The notes: a model not told the origin generated them from the sequence alone. Numbered from the stretch's first letter, positions 27,621 through 39,539 are shown. The stretch is DNA of 64,000 nucleotides from Neocallimastix lanati (nom. inval.) (GCA_016946835.1 JACVTC010000108.1:493501-557500), one strand, 5' to 3'. A program made the numbers and translations.

Positions 27621-28080
27621 TCAAGAAGAGGTAGCTTGCAATGTCGGTTGTCGATTAATAATAATATAATCATAAGGTTTGTATCCAAATGGAATCAGTT
27701 GGTCAGTGAATTCCTTAGGAATTAAAACCGTATCCAGTGGAGTATCAACATTTGGTACGATGACACTTCCGAAGACAAAAGTTTTGTCGTTTTGCCATAC
27801 ACATACCTCTAAAGATTCCTGTTTTTTTTGATAACATTTGTTTAATATAGATTTTTTCTGAATCTTCTGCCGTATCGGTTATACCATGAATTCCTAGAAT
27901 TTTTTGGAAATAAATTAAAAGCTCTTAAGACATAAGCCGATTGCATAATGTAAAAATTTTCATTTCGATACTGATAATTCAAAACTAACAATCTAATGTA
28001 GAGAGTGCAGTAGTATTATCCACTAATTCATGAATTTCGGATATTAAGACAGAATTATTTTCCAAATCTTTATTGTATAT
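27621..28080 (-). pseudogene. RNA polymerase largest-subunit (RPB1/beta'-like) fragment
   Basis: The minus strand reads, from the 5' side, ENNSVLISEIHELVDN, then in another frame a YRNENFYIMQSAYVLRAF segment, then SKKTGIFRGMCMAKRQNF, and after a further shift SVIVPNVDTPLDTVLIPKEF and YDYIIINRQPTLQATS before a stop. GKR-like AKR, SVIVP, LPKE-like IPKEF and NRQPTL are, in this order, the landmarks of domain 2 of the largest subunit of DNA-directed RNA polymerase, close to the active centre. Cellular enzymes usually continue NRQPTLH, but here Gln replaces His. At least two frame changes and a stop break it, and no catalytic NADFDGD-type motif follows. It could be a decayed nuclear gene copy, a linear-plasmid polymerase or an integrated large-DNA-virus gene; the sequence does not decide. 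Confidence 0.65.
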
Positions 28081-29445
28081 ATAATTCAAACTTAAGATGC
28101 ATTTTTTATATCCATTAAATCAATAATTTTAATTTACTTTGCTTCAGACAAGATATTAAAAGAAAATCATTTTATCATTTTACTTTAAATAGATCAAGAT
28201 TTGTAAATAATACCATTTGAAATAATAAAGTTTTAAAATTATATAGAAGCACTTTGGTATAAAAAATAAATATTTGGTTATACATAACAGTTTTTGATAA
28301 AATTTTTATATATTAAATTTAATTAATATAAAATAAATCTATTTAATAAAAATAATAAATTTAAAATTAATAAAATAATTATTTAATTCATATTACACTT
28401 AGAATAATTTTCTAATAATATTAAATGTTTGTTTTTACTATATTTGATAAAATTTACATGTATAATAAATTCAAAATAAACAAATCAAAACCAAATATAT
28501 AAGGATAATTTTAAATTAAAATTAATAATAGGTAAGTAAAGATATAGTTTTAAATATAAATTTTATTAATCCATATCATAATTTAAATACTTTATTTGAT
28601 ATAGATATACTAACTTATATAAAATAATAATTAAGAAAGTTAAATATATATGTATATTCAACAGATAGAAGAATTTAAAATAACCTTTGGCTTATTGTAA
28701 TATTCCATATAATATTGATTATTGATAATTATATTATATTTGATATATCAATCAAATATTTTTATGATGATGTTTTAATTTATTTATTTTAAAAAAATCT
28801 ATGTTTCATTAGATGCTGTTAAAACATTTATATAATTTTATCAATGAATCGTATTTATCTATTTGTATATAAGATGGAATGGATGAAATTCAAGGTTTTT
28901 ATCATATATTTATATTGTGATTATTGATATTATGATTATGCATAATAATCATATATTCTTGTTGTATTTAAAATGAGAAACACTTTGAGCATTATTATTC
29001 GGTAGTTGAATAGACTTTTAAAAAAATATAATATTATATAATATATATTTTATATTTAATACTCAGATGATACTATATTTCTTTATTCTAAACTTTATTT
29101 TTTCTTTTATTTTACTATAATTATTATTATCTACTTTTTTTTTATTTCTAATAATTTCTATTTTATTTTATTATTATTATTATTATTTTTTTTTTAATTT
29201 TAATTGTTTCTTTTTATTTTTGTAATTATTTAAACTAATGTAAAATTTATAATAGATAGCATATTATTATATAATTTTAATTATTTTTATTTTCATTTAT
29301 ATATTTATTTATATATTTTTAGTTTTTTTTTAAGTTTTTTAGCTATTTTATTATTTAGCTATGATTTTTACTTATTTATTTATTACTTTATTTATTTATT
29401 ATTTATTATATTGTTTGTTTAATTCATTAATTGCAAAGATTTTAC
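28081..29445. other. AT-rich intergenic region
   Basis: No coding signal extends the RNA-polymerase fragment upstream on the minus strand, apart from weak pieces below 28250. The remainder is AT-rich without clear repeats. Confidence 0.55.
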
Positions 29446-30434
29446 TTAGTTATCAATTGGTTCAAGAGGTTCATCGATCCAGAGATTAAAGTAAAATATT
29501 TGACTAGTGTCAAATTCATTACATTTAGTTAAACCTAAAGTGTGAGTATCAACCAAACCAACACACTTGTCCGTATAAATTGGTGATTTGATGAAATTAC
29601 CATCACGATAGAAAATAGTACCATTATCGCTGCATTCACCCAAAACTAACTACTCCTATAAAATTAGCAGCACCTTTTATATTCATAAAATCAACAGTAA
29701 GAACAGTTGAATTATTTGGTTCATAAAAAGAATTAGTTAAACTAGAATATGGTGAATATTCAGTATTTTGACTTACAATTGGGATTTCGTGGTTTAGGAA
29801 TTCTTCAACAAGTTTCCATTTTCCCGTTCCTAAATTGTAATTATCTTGTACAAGTGCTCCTGCTTCATCAAATACATGAGGACAGCATTTCTTTAAATAA
29901 CTTTGATCTTCCACTGGATACATAGCACAACTACCCATTATCGGAAAGATTTTCTATCCATTTGGTATCTTTATCATCTCTTGCAATTGTACACCAACTA
30001 TAATCAGTTAAGGCCATTTCAACATTAGTCTTGCTTTTAGGATCTTGATAAATAACTCGATCATAATAGCGAACTCGGTTAAACTCAATCCTTTGATTGT
30101 AAGATGCATCACCACTTCTGTCGCTTGTAAAATAACATTGATCACTTTTAATATTAACATAACCTTTAATGTTACAGTCATCAGGACTATCTCTATTGTT
30201 TGGAACAAAATTCATATTAGTATGCTCATTTCTATTAGAGCAATCATATAACTTATCGTGAAAAAAGGTTTCCTCACATTTCTTACAAATATATACTACG
30301 TTACAATTATCTTCTTCAATACATAAATAAGCTTCAGTTGTTGTATTGTCTAAGTCAATGTATTGGCCACAATTTTTTGCACCCAGTACATTTTCGACTA
30401 GTATAATCGCAATAATAGCAGAAAAAAATAACAT
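29446..30434 (-). CDS. Secreted Cys-rich protein gene with two frame breaks
   Basis: Begins MLFFSAIIAIILVENVLGAK, a clear signal peptide. Three open pieces follow end to end: 30434-29931, 29938-29636 and 29643-29446. They overlap by a few bases and each needs one base fewer to join: at GGG near 29934 and in TTTTGGG near 29638. Together they would be about 328 residues with paired cysteines such as CNVVYICKKC and KKCCPHV. No membrane segment or known domain is visible. The breaks lie in short homopolymers, so they may be assembly errors rather than real damage. Composition is clearly coding-like throughout. Role unknown; an extracellular one is likely. Confidence 0.65.
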
Positions 30435-30834
30435 TTTAAGTATCTATATCTATGATTCACAATTTATAAACAATCTTTGTAGTTATCTTAAATGACTTTT
30501 TTTTTTGCTATAAATAAACCAAATCATTTTATTCGATATAAATTAAATAGTATTATACTAACATTACAATATAATAATATTAAACACTGAATATAAATGT
30601 GCAATATAATATATATTAAATATTAGTTAACTGTATAAATCAATACTCCTTATAGTTTAATCGTTAGTGAAGTTTTAAAATTTAGATGATACATTTTGAT
30701 ACCAAATTCTATCATTTTGGTTTACCGAATATACTTAAGGTTTAATTAATACCTGTATATTGTTTGTTGGATTCAGTATTACTAATTTTAGGATTTTTGA
30801 TTATAATTGTAATCATTGTATGGTGTATTGCTTG
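30435..30834. other. Intergenic gap between two Cys-rich genes
   Basis: About 400 bp, AT-rich. Its right end on the plus strand reads as a hydrophobic segment (LLILGFLIIIVIIVWCIACY) that runs antisense into the end of the neighbouring gene. I see no start codon or gene for it. Confidence 0.5.
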
Positions 30835-31444
30835 TTATAACTCTAATACTAGAGTACCAAGAAATTTAAGAGCATTTTCAATGTCAGATTCTCCCTCAGG
30901 TTGTTCAGGGTAGTGGCATACACCATCACAATCTCCTTCTGCACATTCATCTCTGGTGGTACAAGGATCCCCCATAAACCTACCACAATGTCCATCTACG
31001 CAAAGTTTGATATCTCCGTTTTCGTTAAATACACATATATTATTCACGCATTTATTTGTAAAGCATTGAGAATCTTTAGTGCATCTAATGGAAGTTTTAT
31101 CAGCTTTTTCAGGATTAATAAAATTTTACATATGGATACGTTATATATCTATTGACTTTATTTTTTTGATGCTCAGAATTGTTGTTTGGTAGTGAGGTGT
31201 TAGTGTTTATTGGAATTTCGATAAATGGTGACTTAATTTTTTTATCGGCTTTAAAACAGTATGAGCCTTTACATAAGCTCGCCAGACAAAATTCGCATTC
31301 TTCAATGGAATTAGTAGTTGTATTTACATGATAGGCATATTCGTAAGGAAGATCATCTGATTCGACGTCATATACCTTAGAGTAACCACACTGAAAATAT
31401 AATGCAAAAAATGTATATATTACTAAAATAAAGCAAAGTGACAT
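30835..31444 (-). CDS. Small secreted Cys-rich protein gene with one frame break
   Basis: Starts MSLCFILVIYTFFALYFQCG, a signal peptide. The first piece (31444-31115) ends after YPYVKFY. The next frame continues INPEKADKTSIRC, so one extra T in a TTTT run near 31118 accounts for the break. The C-terminal part is a Cys-rich module: CTKDSQCFTNKCVNNICV, then CVDGHCGRFMGDPC and ECAEGDCDGVCHYPE. Such CxxxxxCxxxxC modules are found in extracellular proteins. About 202 residues if joined. It lies 400 bp from another signal-peptide gene on the same strand that is broken in the same way. Confidence 0.65.
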
Positions 31445-31801
31445 TGCAGTTACTTATAAAATTTCATATATTTAAATCGTAATATTGTTATTATGTATTT
31501 ATTTAATGTTGTTCAAATATTTTAATATAATTTTATTGTATTTTTATTGATATATTTATTATTAATATAATACTACAAATCATTTTATTTATACTATAGT
31601 ATTATATAATTATATTTTAAATTTAATATCTATATTTATTTAATTTTTAATTTTTTGTAGATTATTATATTATACAAGTTTATCAGTGCAAATATTTATA
31701 GATACTGTATATTTAAATTATTAAATAATAAAATATAATTAATAATTAAAGTTTAATATTATTAAAACAGAAATAAATATAAGCTAAACGAAATAAACCA
31801 A
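31445..31801. other. AT-rich intergenic region
   Basis: Likely promoter and leader of the Cys-rich gene to its left. No distinct element visible. Confidence 0.5.
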
Positions 31802-31818
31802 TTATGTATATAATTATT
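31802..31818. repeat. Target-site duplication, left
   Basis: TTATGTATATAATTATT, identical to 32242-32258, flanks the SINE-like element. Confidence 0.85.
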
Positions 31819-32241
31819 ACAGGTTACTGTAGAGGGCGGGGTTCGAATCCTCGGCATGGCACCAAATAATCGGATGAGGTTTCTATCCTGGGATATCATG
31901 AGACCACACGTGATGTCCATAAGGCTTTCCTCTAATGATTATTTCACCCAACCCTGATACTACGCTTTGAATTGAAGCATAGACCTTGATGATTGTAAAA
32001 TTTCCAATCGCCAATGATTACGCCCACTAGGGAGGAGTTAATGGTTCCGTTCTGATGCTCGTGGTCATTAGAGATATATGTAGGAACGTTAGGAATGCAT
32101 CTCCGGGCAGTGTGTAACGACGATTGAGAGCGGCGAAGCTGATACAGTATGCCAATAACTCATCACCTTACAGTTAATTAATAACTATATGGCCATATGG
32201 GAGATGGGTACCCATATGTGCAAGTCTATGTTTTTTTTTGT
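31819..32241 (+). mobile_element. SINE-like element with pol III B-box-like start
   Basis: A 423-bp block of nearly balanced base composition in very AT-rich surroundings, bounded by a perfect 17-bp duplication. Near its start is GGGGTTCGAATCCTCGGCA, which contains GGTTCGAATCC, the consensus of the T-arm/pol III B box. No A box stands before it, so the copy is probably 5'-truncated. No open frame spans it. It ends in a T-rich tail (TATGTTTTTTTTTG). A partial relative lies inverted at 48375-48545. Target duplication plus multicopy occurrence support retrotransposition. The 3' end of a LINE is the alternative. Confidence 0.8.
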
Positions 32242-32258
32242 TTATGTATATAATTATT
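32242..32258. repeat. Target-site duplication, right
   Basis: An exact match to 31802-31818; the bases on either side differ. Confidence 0.85.
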
Positions 32259-32294
32259 TCCCATTATATATATTATATTTATTTGTTTTTATAT

Positions 32295-33260
32295 TGATAT
32301 TTATTTTATTCTTGCTATGTCATTCCTAAAACAAAAATATAAAAAAAAAAAAAATAATAAAAAATTACTACTAAATTTCCTTTCTATTTTTATATCTTGT
32401 TCAGTTTTAAAAAAATAAAAATTTTTAAAATGATTTCTTTTTCATTTAAATTTTCCATCTAATTTGACTTATTTTTTTTACTATATAAAAATAATATATA
32501 AATAAATATAATAAATAAAAATTGAATGTGATTCATTTCGACATAATTTATGTATAATCAACATAAATATTTGTACAATGTGTATTTTATAAGTAATACG
32601 CCACAATTTCAACGTATATTTTACTTTTTTTCTTTTTTTTATTTTGTATTTTAATATTTTTTTTTTTTACTATAAATGTTAATAAAAAAAATAAATTTAT
32701 CCCTATTTATTTACACAAACCACATTGTAATACATAAATAAATGATCAAACATAAATTATGTCGAAATGCAACACTCCCATAAAAATTATGATTCTTTTC
32801 AATATATTATGTACATTTATCATACAATATTAAAAATATACATGATATCCACACTGATATTTCTCTTTAAAAAAATGATATTTCATTCCTAAAACAAGAA
32901 CAAAAACAAAAAAAAATAAAAATAAAAAATTACTACTAAATTTCCTTTCTATTTTTTTTTTTATCTTGTTCAGTTTAAAAAAAAAAAAAATTTTAAAATG
33001 ATTTCTTTTTCATTTTAAATTTTCCATCTATTTTGACTTGCTTTTTTTATTATATAAAAATAATATATAAATAAATAAAAAAAAAAAAAAAATTTTTTTT
33101 GTTTCTTTTCAATATATTACGTACATTTATTATTAAATATTGAAAATACACATGATATCACATTGATATTTCTCATATATACAATTTTTTTTTAATCATT
33201 CCAAAAAAAAATAAAAGAAAAGAAAATAAAAATAAAAAATTACTATTATCTCTATTTTTT
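32295..33260. repeat. Tandem array of about 340-bp repeat units
   Basis: The block order CATTCCTAAAACAA, AAATTTCCTTTCTATTT, CTTGTTCAGTTT, ATGATTTCTTTTTCATTT and ATATATAAATAAATA occurs from 32310, again from 32880, and in part from 33195. The isolated copy is at 27150-27500. The first unit here is interrupted by the inverted-repeat element at 32528-32776, after which TTCTTTTCAATATATTATGT resumes. Nature unknown; the units have no open frame. Confidence 0.7.
32528..32776. mobile_element. MITE-like element with about 55-bp inverted ends
   Basis: The left end (32528-32582) reads GTGATTCATTTCGACATAAT and the right end, in complement, GTGTTGCATTTCGACATAAT. Both arms close with ACAATGTG after about 55 bp. 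The 140 bp between are T-rich and non-coding. It interrupts a unit of the 340-bp repeat. Flanks AAAAATTGAA and AAAAATTATG could be a worn 8-10 bp target duplication, the size expected for MULE-type elements, whose transposase remnants occur in this window. A similar end (TTCCGAAATACAACGCTCCC) occurs near 60198. Confidence 0.7.
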
Positions 33261-33694
33261 TATTTTATTATTTATATTTACATATATTTATGTTATTCAA
33301 ATGATATTCTTTAAGCTTAATTAATAATAATAATAATAATAATAAATAATTTTTTTTTTTTAATGTCAATAGTATATATTATTGTTATTCTTTTTTAAAA
33401 ATATAAAAATAAATAGTAGTAATGGTAGTAGGAAAATGGATATATATATATAAATAGTAAAAATAGTAGTAGGAAAATAGAAAAAACGAAAAAATAATAA
33501 TAATTCCTATAAATACCTAGTATAAAAATGTTTTAATAATAATTCATATAAATACTTTGTATAAAAATGTTTTAATAATTTTTTTAGATATATATTTATA
33601 TTACGTATAATAGAAAAAAAAAAAAAAAAATTAAATTATATTCATAGTTTTATTATATTATTTTTTTTTTTAATATATATATATATATTGATTA

Positions 33695-33737
<43 letters not shown>

Positions 33738-33947
33738 TAATAAATATATATATATATATATATATTTATTATTTTTTATTTAAGATACATTATAATAGAT
33801 GAATAATGAAATAAATTATATAAAAAAATTTATGCGTATATATATATAAAGGAAAGATCGTTTTACAACTATTTACATAGATAAAACTATTTAGATATTA
33901 TTATATATTGTATATATATATATATATTTTTTTTTTAATTTTCATAA
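33261..33947. other. AT-rich intergenic region
   Basis: Contains two small direct duplications (AGTAGTAGGAAAATGG-type, 33415-33480, and ATAAATAC...ATAAAAATGTTTTAATAAT, 33500-33570) and poly-T/TA runs. No gene. Confidence 0.6.
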
Positions 33948-35267
33948 TTAATTTTTACATTGAAGTTGTAAATCTTTCCATTGATGAATTTGTTTATACA
34001 CTAGACTGACGCTTTTCTTTTGTTCCTTAAAGCTTTCCGTTAGGTTAAAGGATTGAATAATGGCTTCTATAAATAATAATATTTTATAACCAATTTGGGA
34101 AACAATAAGCATACGATCATACGTTAATCGTAAATTATCATATTCAGAAGAAGTGATACTGTCACCATTTGATGAGGATTCAGAACATGGAGTAGTTCTT
34201 GGTTTATTTAAAAGTTTATCCGCTAAAAGAATATGCTCCTTTGGTACAATATCAAGGTTAGAATGAAGATTTATTACCCAATTACGAAAATCTTCTTTAC
34301 CAATGATTTGATGAACTTCTTCCCAATTTGGTATTTCAATGGCTTTTTCCATTTCTTTTTCTTTTTTTATCTTTTCTACTATGTTATCATTGGATGATGA
34401 CGATGAATTACAATTGATAGTCTTAGCACTGGTGGTATTATAACTTTTTTTATCAGAATGAAAAGAGGTATCTTCATCACTAGAAAAACTATTCTTTCTC
34501 TTTCCTAAATTAATAGAAGTAAAATCATTAAAACTATTTCTTCTATTGCTGTTACAATTGGTAGAACGGTTATTATTTTCATCATCTATATTTGAGGGTG
34601 AAATAGTTTTGGCAACATTTAAGTTACTCACACTGAAAGAATATCTAGAAATGATTTTTTTATAATTATTAGTAGTAGTAGTAGTACTATCTCTATTTTT
34701 ATTTTCAATACATTGAGAACATTGACAATTATTGCCACCGGTATATAAAATGTAAAGAACACTAAAAATATATTTAACTTCTCTTGGAGGGTTTGGAAGA
34801 TTGCAAAGTTCAGTAACGTCTGAACGACTAATTACATTTAAAAAAAATTTATAATGTGAAAGTCTTTGACGTAAACGTTTATTCATATGATTTAGACGTA
34901 TTTCTAAAGACTTTTTCGTATTTTCTAAAGCATTTATTTTTCCTTCTATGATATTGTAGAGCTTGACTTCACTCAATGACTTTAATTTTTTATTACAACG
35001 ACGTAAATTTAAAATATCATCCATACTATCTAAATTATCAAATATTCTTAATAAAATTTCATTTGGTAAATCATTTATACACGTACTTTCTTGCTTTATT
35101 GTATTTTGAAAAGTTACAATAGAATTTATACTAGATATAAGAGTATTATTATTTATAGATTCTGTAATATTTTCTGTTGAAAATGTTGACAATATGTTTT
35201 CAGAATAATATGGAGAGATAGCCTCAGTTGGGCTTTCAGTATATATTGAACATAAAGCTTCAGTCAT
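33948..35267 (-). CDS. F-box protein
   Basis: An intact intronless gene of 439 residues. The F-box lies at about residues 64-103: INDLPNEILLRIFDNLDSMD followed by LNLRRCNKKLKSLSE, with the conserved LP, ILxxIF and C-x-K pattern. F-box proteins hold substrates to Skp1-cullin ubiquitin ligases, which is the likely role. Before it is a Ser/Thr/Glu/Asn-rich leader. After it come a probable coiled coil (NALENTKKSLEIRLNHMN), a CQCSQC cysteine pair, a Ser/Asn-rich spacer and a C-terminal part with NWEEVHQIIGKEDFRNWVIN. No WD40, LRR or Kelch repeats are visible, so the substrate is unknown. The start at 35267 is the first ATG, followed upstream by AT-rich sequence. Confidence 0.88.
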   Translation of the reverse strand: MTEALCSIYTESPTEAISPYYSENILSTFSTENITESINNNTLISSINSIVTFQNTIKQESTCINDLPNEILLRIFDNLDSMDDILNLRRCNKKLKSLSEVKLYNIIEGKINALENTKKSLEIRLNHMNKRLRQRLSHYKFFLNVISRSDVTELCNLPNPPREVKYIFSVLYILYTGGNNCQCSQCIENKNRDSTTTTTNNYKKIISRYSFSVSNLNVAKTISPSNIDDENNNRSTNCNSNRRNSFNDFTSINLGKRKNSFSSDEDTSFHSDKKSYNTTSAKTINCNSSSSSNDNIVEKIKKEKEMEKAIEIPNWEEVHQIIGKEDFRNWVINLHSNLDIVPKEHILLADKLLNKPRTTPCSESSSNGDSITSSEYDNLRLTYDRMLIVSQIGYKILLFIEAIIQSFNLTESFKEQKKSVSLVYKQIHQWKDLQLQCKN

Positions 35268-36080
35268 AGTGTATTATTTTATTTTATATTATAATTTTTA
35301 TTTTCACTTAAAGATATATATTAATTTATGATAATTAAAAGGAAATAATAATTTTATTAAATTTTACTTTATAATGAAAAAAAATGTATATATTTAAAAT
35401 ACTACTATTTTTTTTTTTTTTAAAAAAAAAGTAAAAAAAAAAAAAAAATAGTTTTATTATTCTTTTTTCTTTTTCCCCTATGTCTTTCGTTGATTTTTTG
35501 TTGATATATAATAATAAAAATAATAGTTAAGTAAAAAAAAAAAAGGAAAACTATTATTTTTATTATTATATATATAAAACTAAATTAAAATTTTTATCTA
35601 TTTCTATATATTAATAATTATTAATTAGTAAATTATGATAAATATATATATTTTTTATATTATATATATGAATTGTTTTATATTGTTACAGTATAAGATT
35701 TATGTATAAATTTTTTTTTTTAAATTATTTTGCTAGCTTTTATTAATTTTATATAGAGTTCTTAAGTTCTTAAAAAGAAGAAAAAAAAAATTAAAAATAA
35801 AAAAAAAAGTAAAATAAAATAAAAAAAAATATAGATTAATTATTAAAAATATATATATATATATTTTCGTTTAAGCCAAATACCAAAAAAAGACAAAAAT
35901 TAAAAAAAATAAAAAAATAAAGCCATTTAGTTTTAATAATTTAATATAACATATTTAGAATAATTAAATATAAAAAATAACTTTAAATGTTAATATTATT
36001 TATACATTTAAGTATAATAATTTAAAGTTTTTTTATTTATTTATTTATTTTTATTTTTGTTAATAATTATAATTATAGTA

Positions 36081-36127
<47 letters not shown>

Positions 36128-36639
36128 GTAAATAATAATTATAATTATTTAAATAAAAATATTATGTACATTTAAATAATAAATAATTAAATAAGCATTA
36201 ATATAACTAAGAATATTCATAAAATATGGTGACTATTTCCCATAATAATTAAAAATAAATTTTAACCCTGTTAATAATAGTAAATAATTTCAAAAATGTT
36301 AATTAATAATAATTAATTATTATTAATAATTAGAAGCTATTAATCATTTTTATTTAAATTATTAATTATTAATTAATTAATTAATTAATTAATATCAATA
36401 AATTTATTAGAATATTTTCTAGTCTCTATTTCAATTTTTCAACTATAAATTTATATTTAAGCCTGTTGATTTCATTCAATTATTGAAATATAAATAAACA
36501 AATATGAAAATAATATTTATCCTTTATTGTATTCTATTTTTATATTTATTTCAAATTAATAATTATTGATAATTATTGATAATATTTTCGACATTAATGA
36601 CCATTCTTGATGATTTAATCCTGTGTGCTTTTCTTTAAT

Positions 36640-36970
36640 TATTATTTATTATTCTATTATTTTTATTTAATATTTATTTATCATTTATTATTCAATTATT
36701 TATTATTTATTATTTATTATTTATTATTTATTTATTATTATTTATTATTATTTATTATTATTTATTATTATTTATTATTTATTATTTATTTATTATTCAA
36801 TTATTTATTATTTATTATTTATTATTTATTATTTATTTATTATTATTTATTATTATTTATTATTATTTATTATTATTTATTATTTATTATTTATTATTCA
36901 ATTATTTATTATTATTTATTATTCAATTATTTATTATTATTATTATTCAATTATTTATTATTATTATTAT
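36640..36970. repeat. Mixed TTATTA/TTATTTA array
   Basis: Two nearly identical longer blocks, each of TTCAATTATTTATTATTTAT followed by (TTATTATTTA)n, repeat in direct order. The Phe/Tyr/Leu frame through it is a shadow. Confidence 0.85.
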
Positions 36971-37683
36971 TTATTTCTAATTTGGTAAATAATAACGATT
37001 TAAAATATTTAAATACATATCACATTTACACTATATATTTAATTTCATTATTTATTATTTATTTTTAATATTTTATTTTATTATTAACCATTATTATATA
37101 TGATTTATTCAAAATAATTATATATAAATAGAATTTTAATCAATTTATTCCAATAAATTTCATATAAATTAATTTGAATAAAAAAATAAATTAAATGTTA
37201 CATAAAAATAAAAAGAGGAAAAAAAAATTTAAAAAAAAGAAAAAAAAAAAAGAAAAAAAGAATAAGCTTATTTATAAAATATATATTGTATAATAAATTA
37301 TATGCATATAATATAAATTAATATAAATTAATATATAATAATTTATCATATATTGTAATATATTTATACTAAATTTCATATAATAATAATTATAGTACTC
37401 TATAAAAATAAATTAATTTATTTATGGATGGTTCTATTGGATAGAAAAAATTTATTTTACTTTTTTAATAAAATTATTATTATTTAATAGTAAATAATAT
37501 ATTATCATAATTTAAAGTTTATTAAAAATATATTAATTTATTTTATTTTATTAATACTATATATGAAATATTCGAAAATGTTCATCCATTTTAATATATT
37601 AATTGTATGTTATGAAACACAAAAAAAAATGGAATATTAATTATTTTGAATATAAGAATAATATATCAAATACTAAATAAATT

Positions 37684-38070
37684 ATTAATTAATAATAAAT
37701 AATAAATAATAAATAATAAATAATAAATAATAAATAATAAATAATAAATAATAAATAATAAATAATAAATAATAAATAATAAATAATAAATAATAAATAA
37801 TAAATAATAAATAATAAATAATAAATAATAAATAATAAATAATAAATAATAAATAATAAATAATAAATAATAAATAATAAATAATAAATAATAAATAATA
37901 AATAATAAATAATAAATAATAAATAATAAATAATAAATAATAAATAATAAATAATAAATAATAAATAATAAATAATAAATAATAAATAATAAATAATAAA
38001 TAATAAATAATAAATAATAAATAATAAATAATAAATAATAAATAATAAATAATAAATAATAAATAATAAT
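37684..38070. repeat. Long perfect heptamer array (AAATAAT)n
   Basis: More than fifty nearly perfect 7-bp units, the largest clean heptamer array in the window along with that at 50286-50675, which reads the complement. Confidence 0.97.
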
Positions 38071-39539
38071 TAATAAAGAAATTTAAGAATAATCTTATTC
38101 AAAAAGATAAAAATTTATCAATATATCTATATATAATGGAAATTTAATATTTTTAAATATCAAATATATCTATAATTTAATATATACTGTAGTGTTTTTT
38201 AAGAATATATATATATAAAAAAGTTTGAAGGGAAATTATTTTTTTTAATATATATAATACAGATATAAAAGTTAATAAAATTACACAGATGTATAATTAA
38301 TATTTATGTTGTATGTATAATTAATGTATATGTTATGCATATAAATTTTATAATTAAAAAAAGTATATATTCGATATTTTCGCAGGTTTATCCATCAGTT
38401 ATATAAAATTATATTAATCTATTAGTTTATCTTTCAAGGTTAAATTTTAAAATTTAAATTATAAACTATTATTCTAAATTTTATATGTAATATTAATTAA
38501 AAGTTCATTTTAAAAAATAATTTATATATCAAATATAATATTTTGAACTTTATATCACATATATTATGAGGGATAATCAATAACACTCTTAAAAATAATC
38601 TTTTTTTTTTTTTAGTTGAACCAAGAAGGGCCTCTTAAAATATTTAAATATATTTGGTGGCTAATAATTTTTTTTTTTTTTATTTTAATCATAATTAATT
38701 ATATAGTATATATATACTAACACATTTTTATAAAAATAATTGTTTTCTTTGAAAATTTAACTAATTATCATTAAAAAAATTTTTTTTTATTATACAGTTT
38801 AAATTTATTACTTTCTGTAATTAATGTTTTTTTTTTTTTTTTTTTTTTTTAAGAATATTAAGTGTTATTTTTAGTTTAGATTCTAAAAATAAATCTATAA
38901 TTGTATAATTTAATTATAGTGTTCAATAATGAATGCTTGATGTTTTATAATTTATTATACTTTATTTTTATATAAAAAATTAATCAATTATCAAATATAT
39001 TATATATAATTAAGATTTCAGTGATCAAATATTTATATCATATAATTAAGATTTCATAATCATATTTATACTTAAAATTATAATATAATAAACAAATAAA
39101 TTAATGAAATTTTAAATGGTAATAAACTCTTTAAATAATTTTTTTTTTTTTTTTAATAAAAAAAAAATAGATATATTAAATTTTAAGGCAAAATGATATA
39201 TTACTATTTTAATATAATTAAAAAAAAGTAATTATATATATTAAATATATATTTTAAATGTATAAATATATATTATATATTTATTTAACAATTTATAATT
39301 AAAAATGGAAAATAAATTATAGGGTTATTTAATTATAATTAAATATATCTTATTAATTTTGTTTATTAATTTAAATTAATTTATATATTAATAAACAAAA
39401 ATTTAATATAGACTTCAAACTTTATTTATTAGTAAATTACAAAAAAACAAAAAGGATTTTTTAAAAAGACCTTTTTACCCTGTTAGGGACAAAGTTTATT
39501 ACACAAATAAAGAATTAAAAATTAAATTTATATTATAGA

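Larger units (their letters stand above)
35268..39539. other. Long AT-rich intergenic region with heptamer arrays
   Basis: No gene could be supported. It includes TTATTA-type arrays at 36640-36970, a large heptamer array at 37684-38070 and long homopolymers. Short less AT-rich patches, GTTGAACCAAGAAGGGCCTC near 38615 and AAGACCTTTTTACCCTGTTA near 39467, are isolated and unexplained. Confidence 0.6.

Noticed and set aside
30760-30950. Plus-strand hydrophobic segment (LLILGFLIIIVIIVWCIACY) followed by basic residues
   Set aside because: It looks like a membrane anchor but has no start, and its second half is antisense to the end of a Cys-rich gene. A local inversion of a lost C-terminus remains possible, but there is no supporting repeat or junction.
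31835-31860. A tRNA gene, because of GGTTCGAATCC
   Set aside because: No acceptor, D or anticodon arm precedes it. The motif is part of the 423-bp flanked element.
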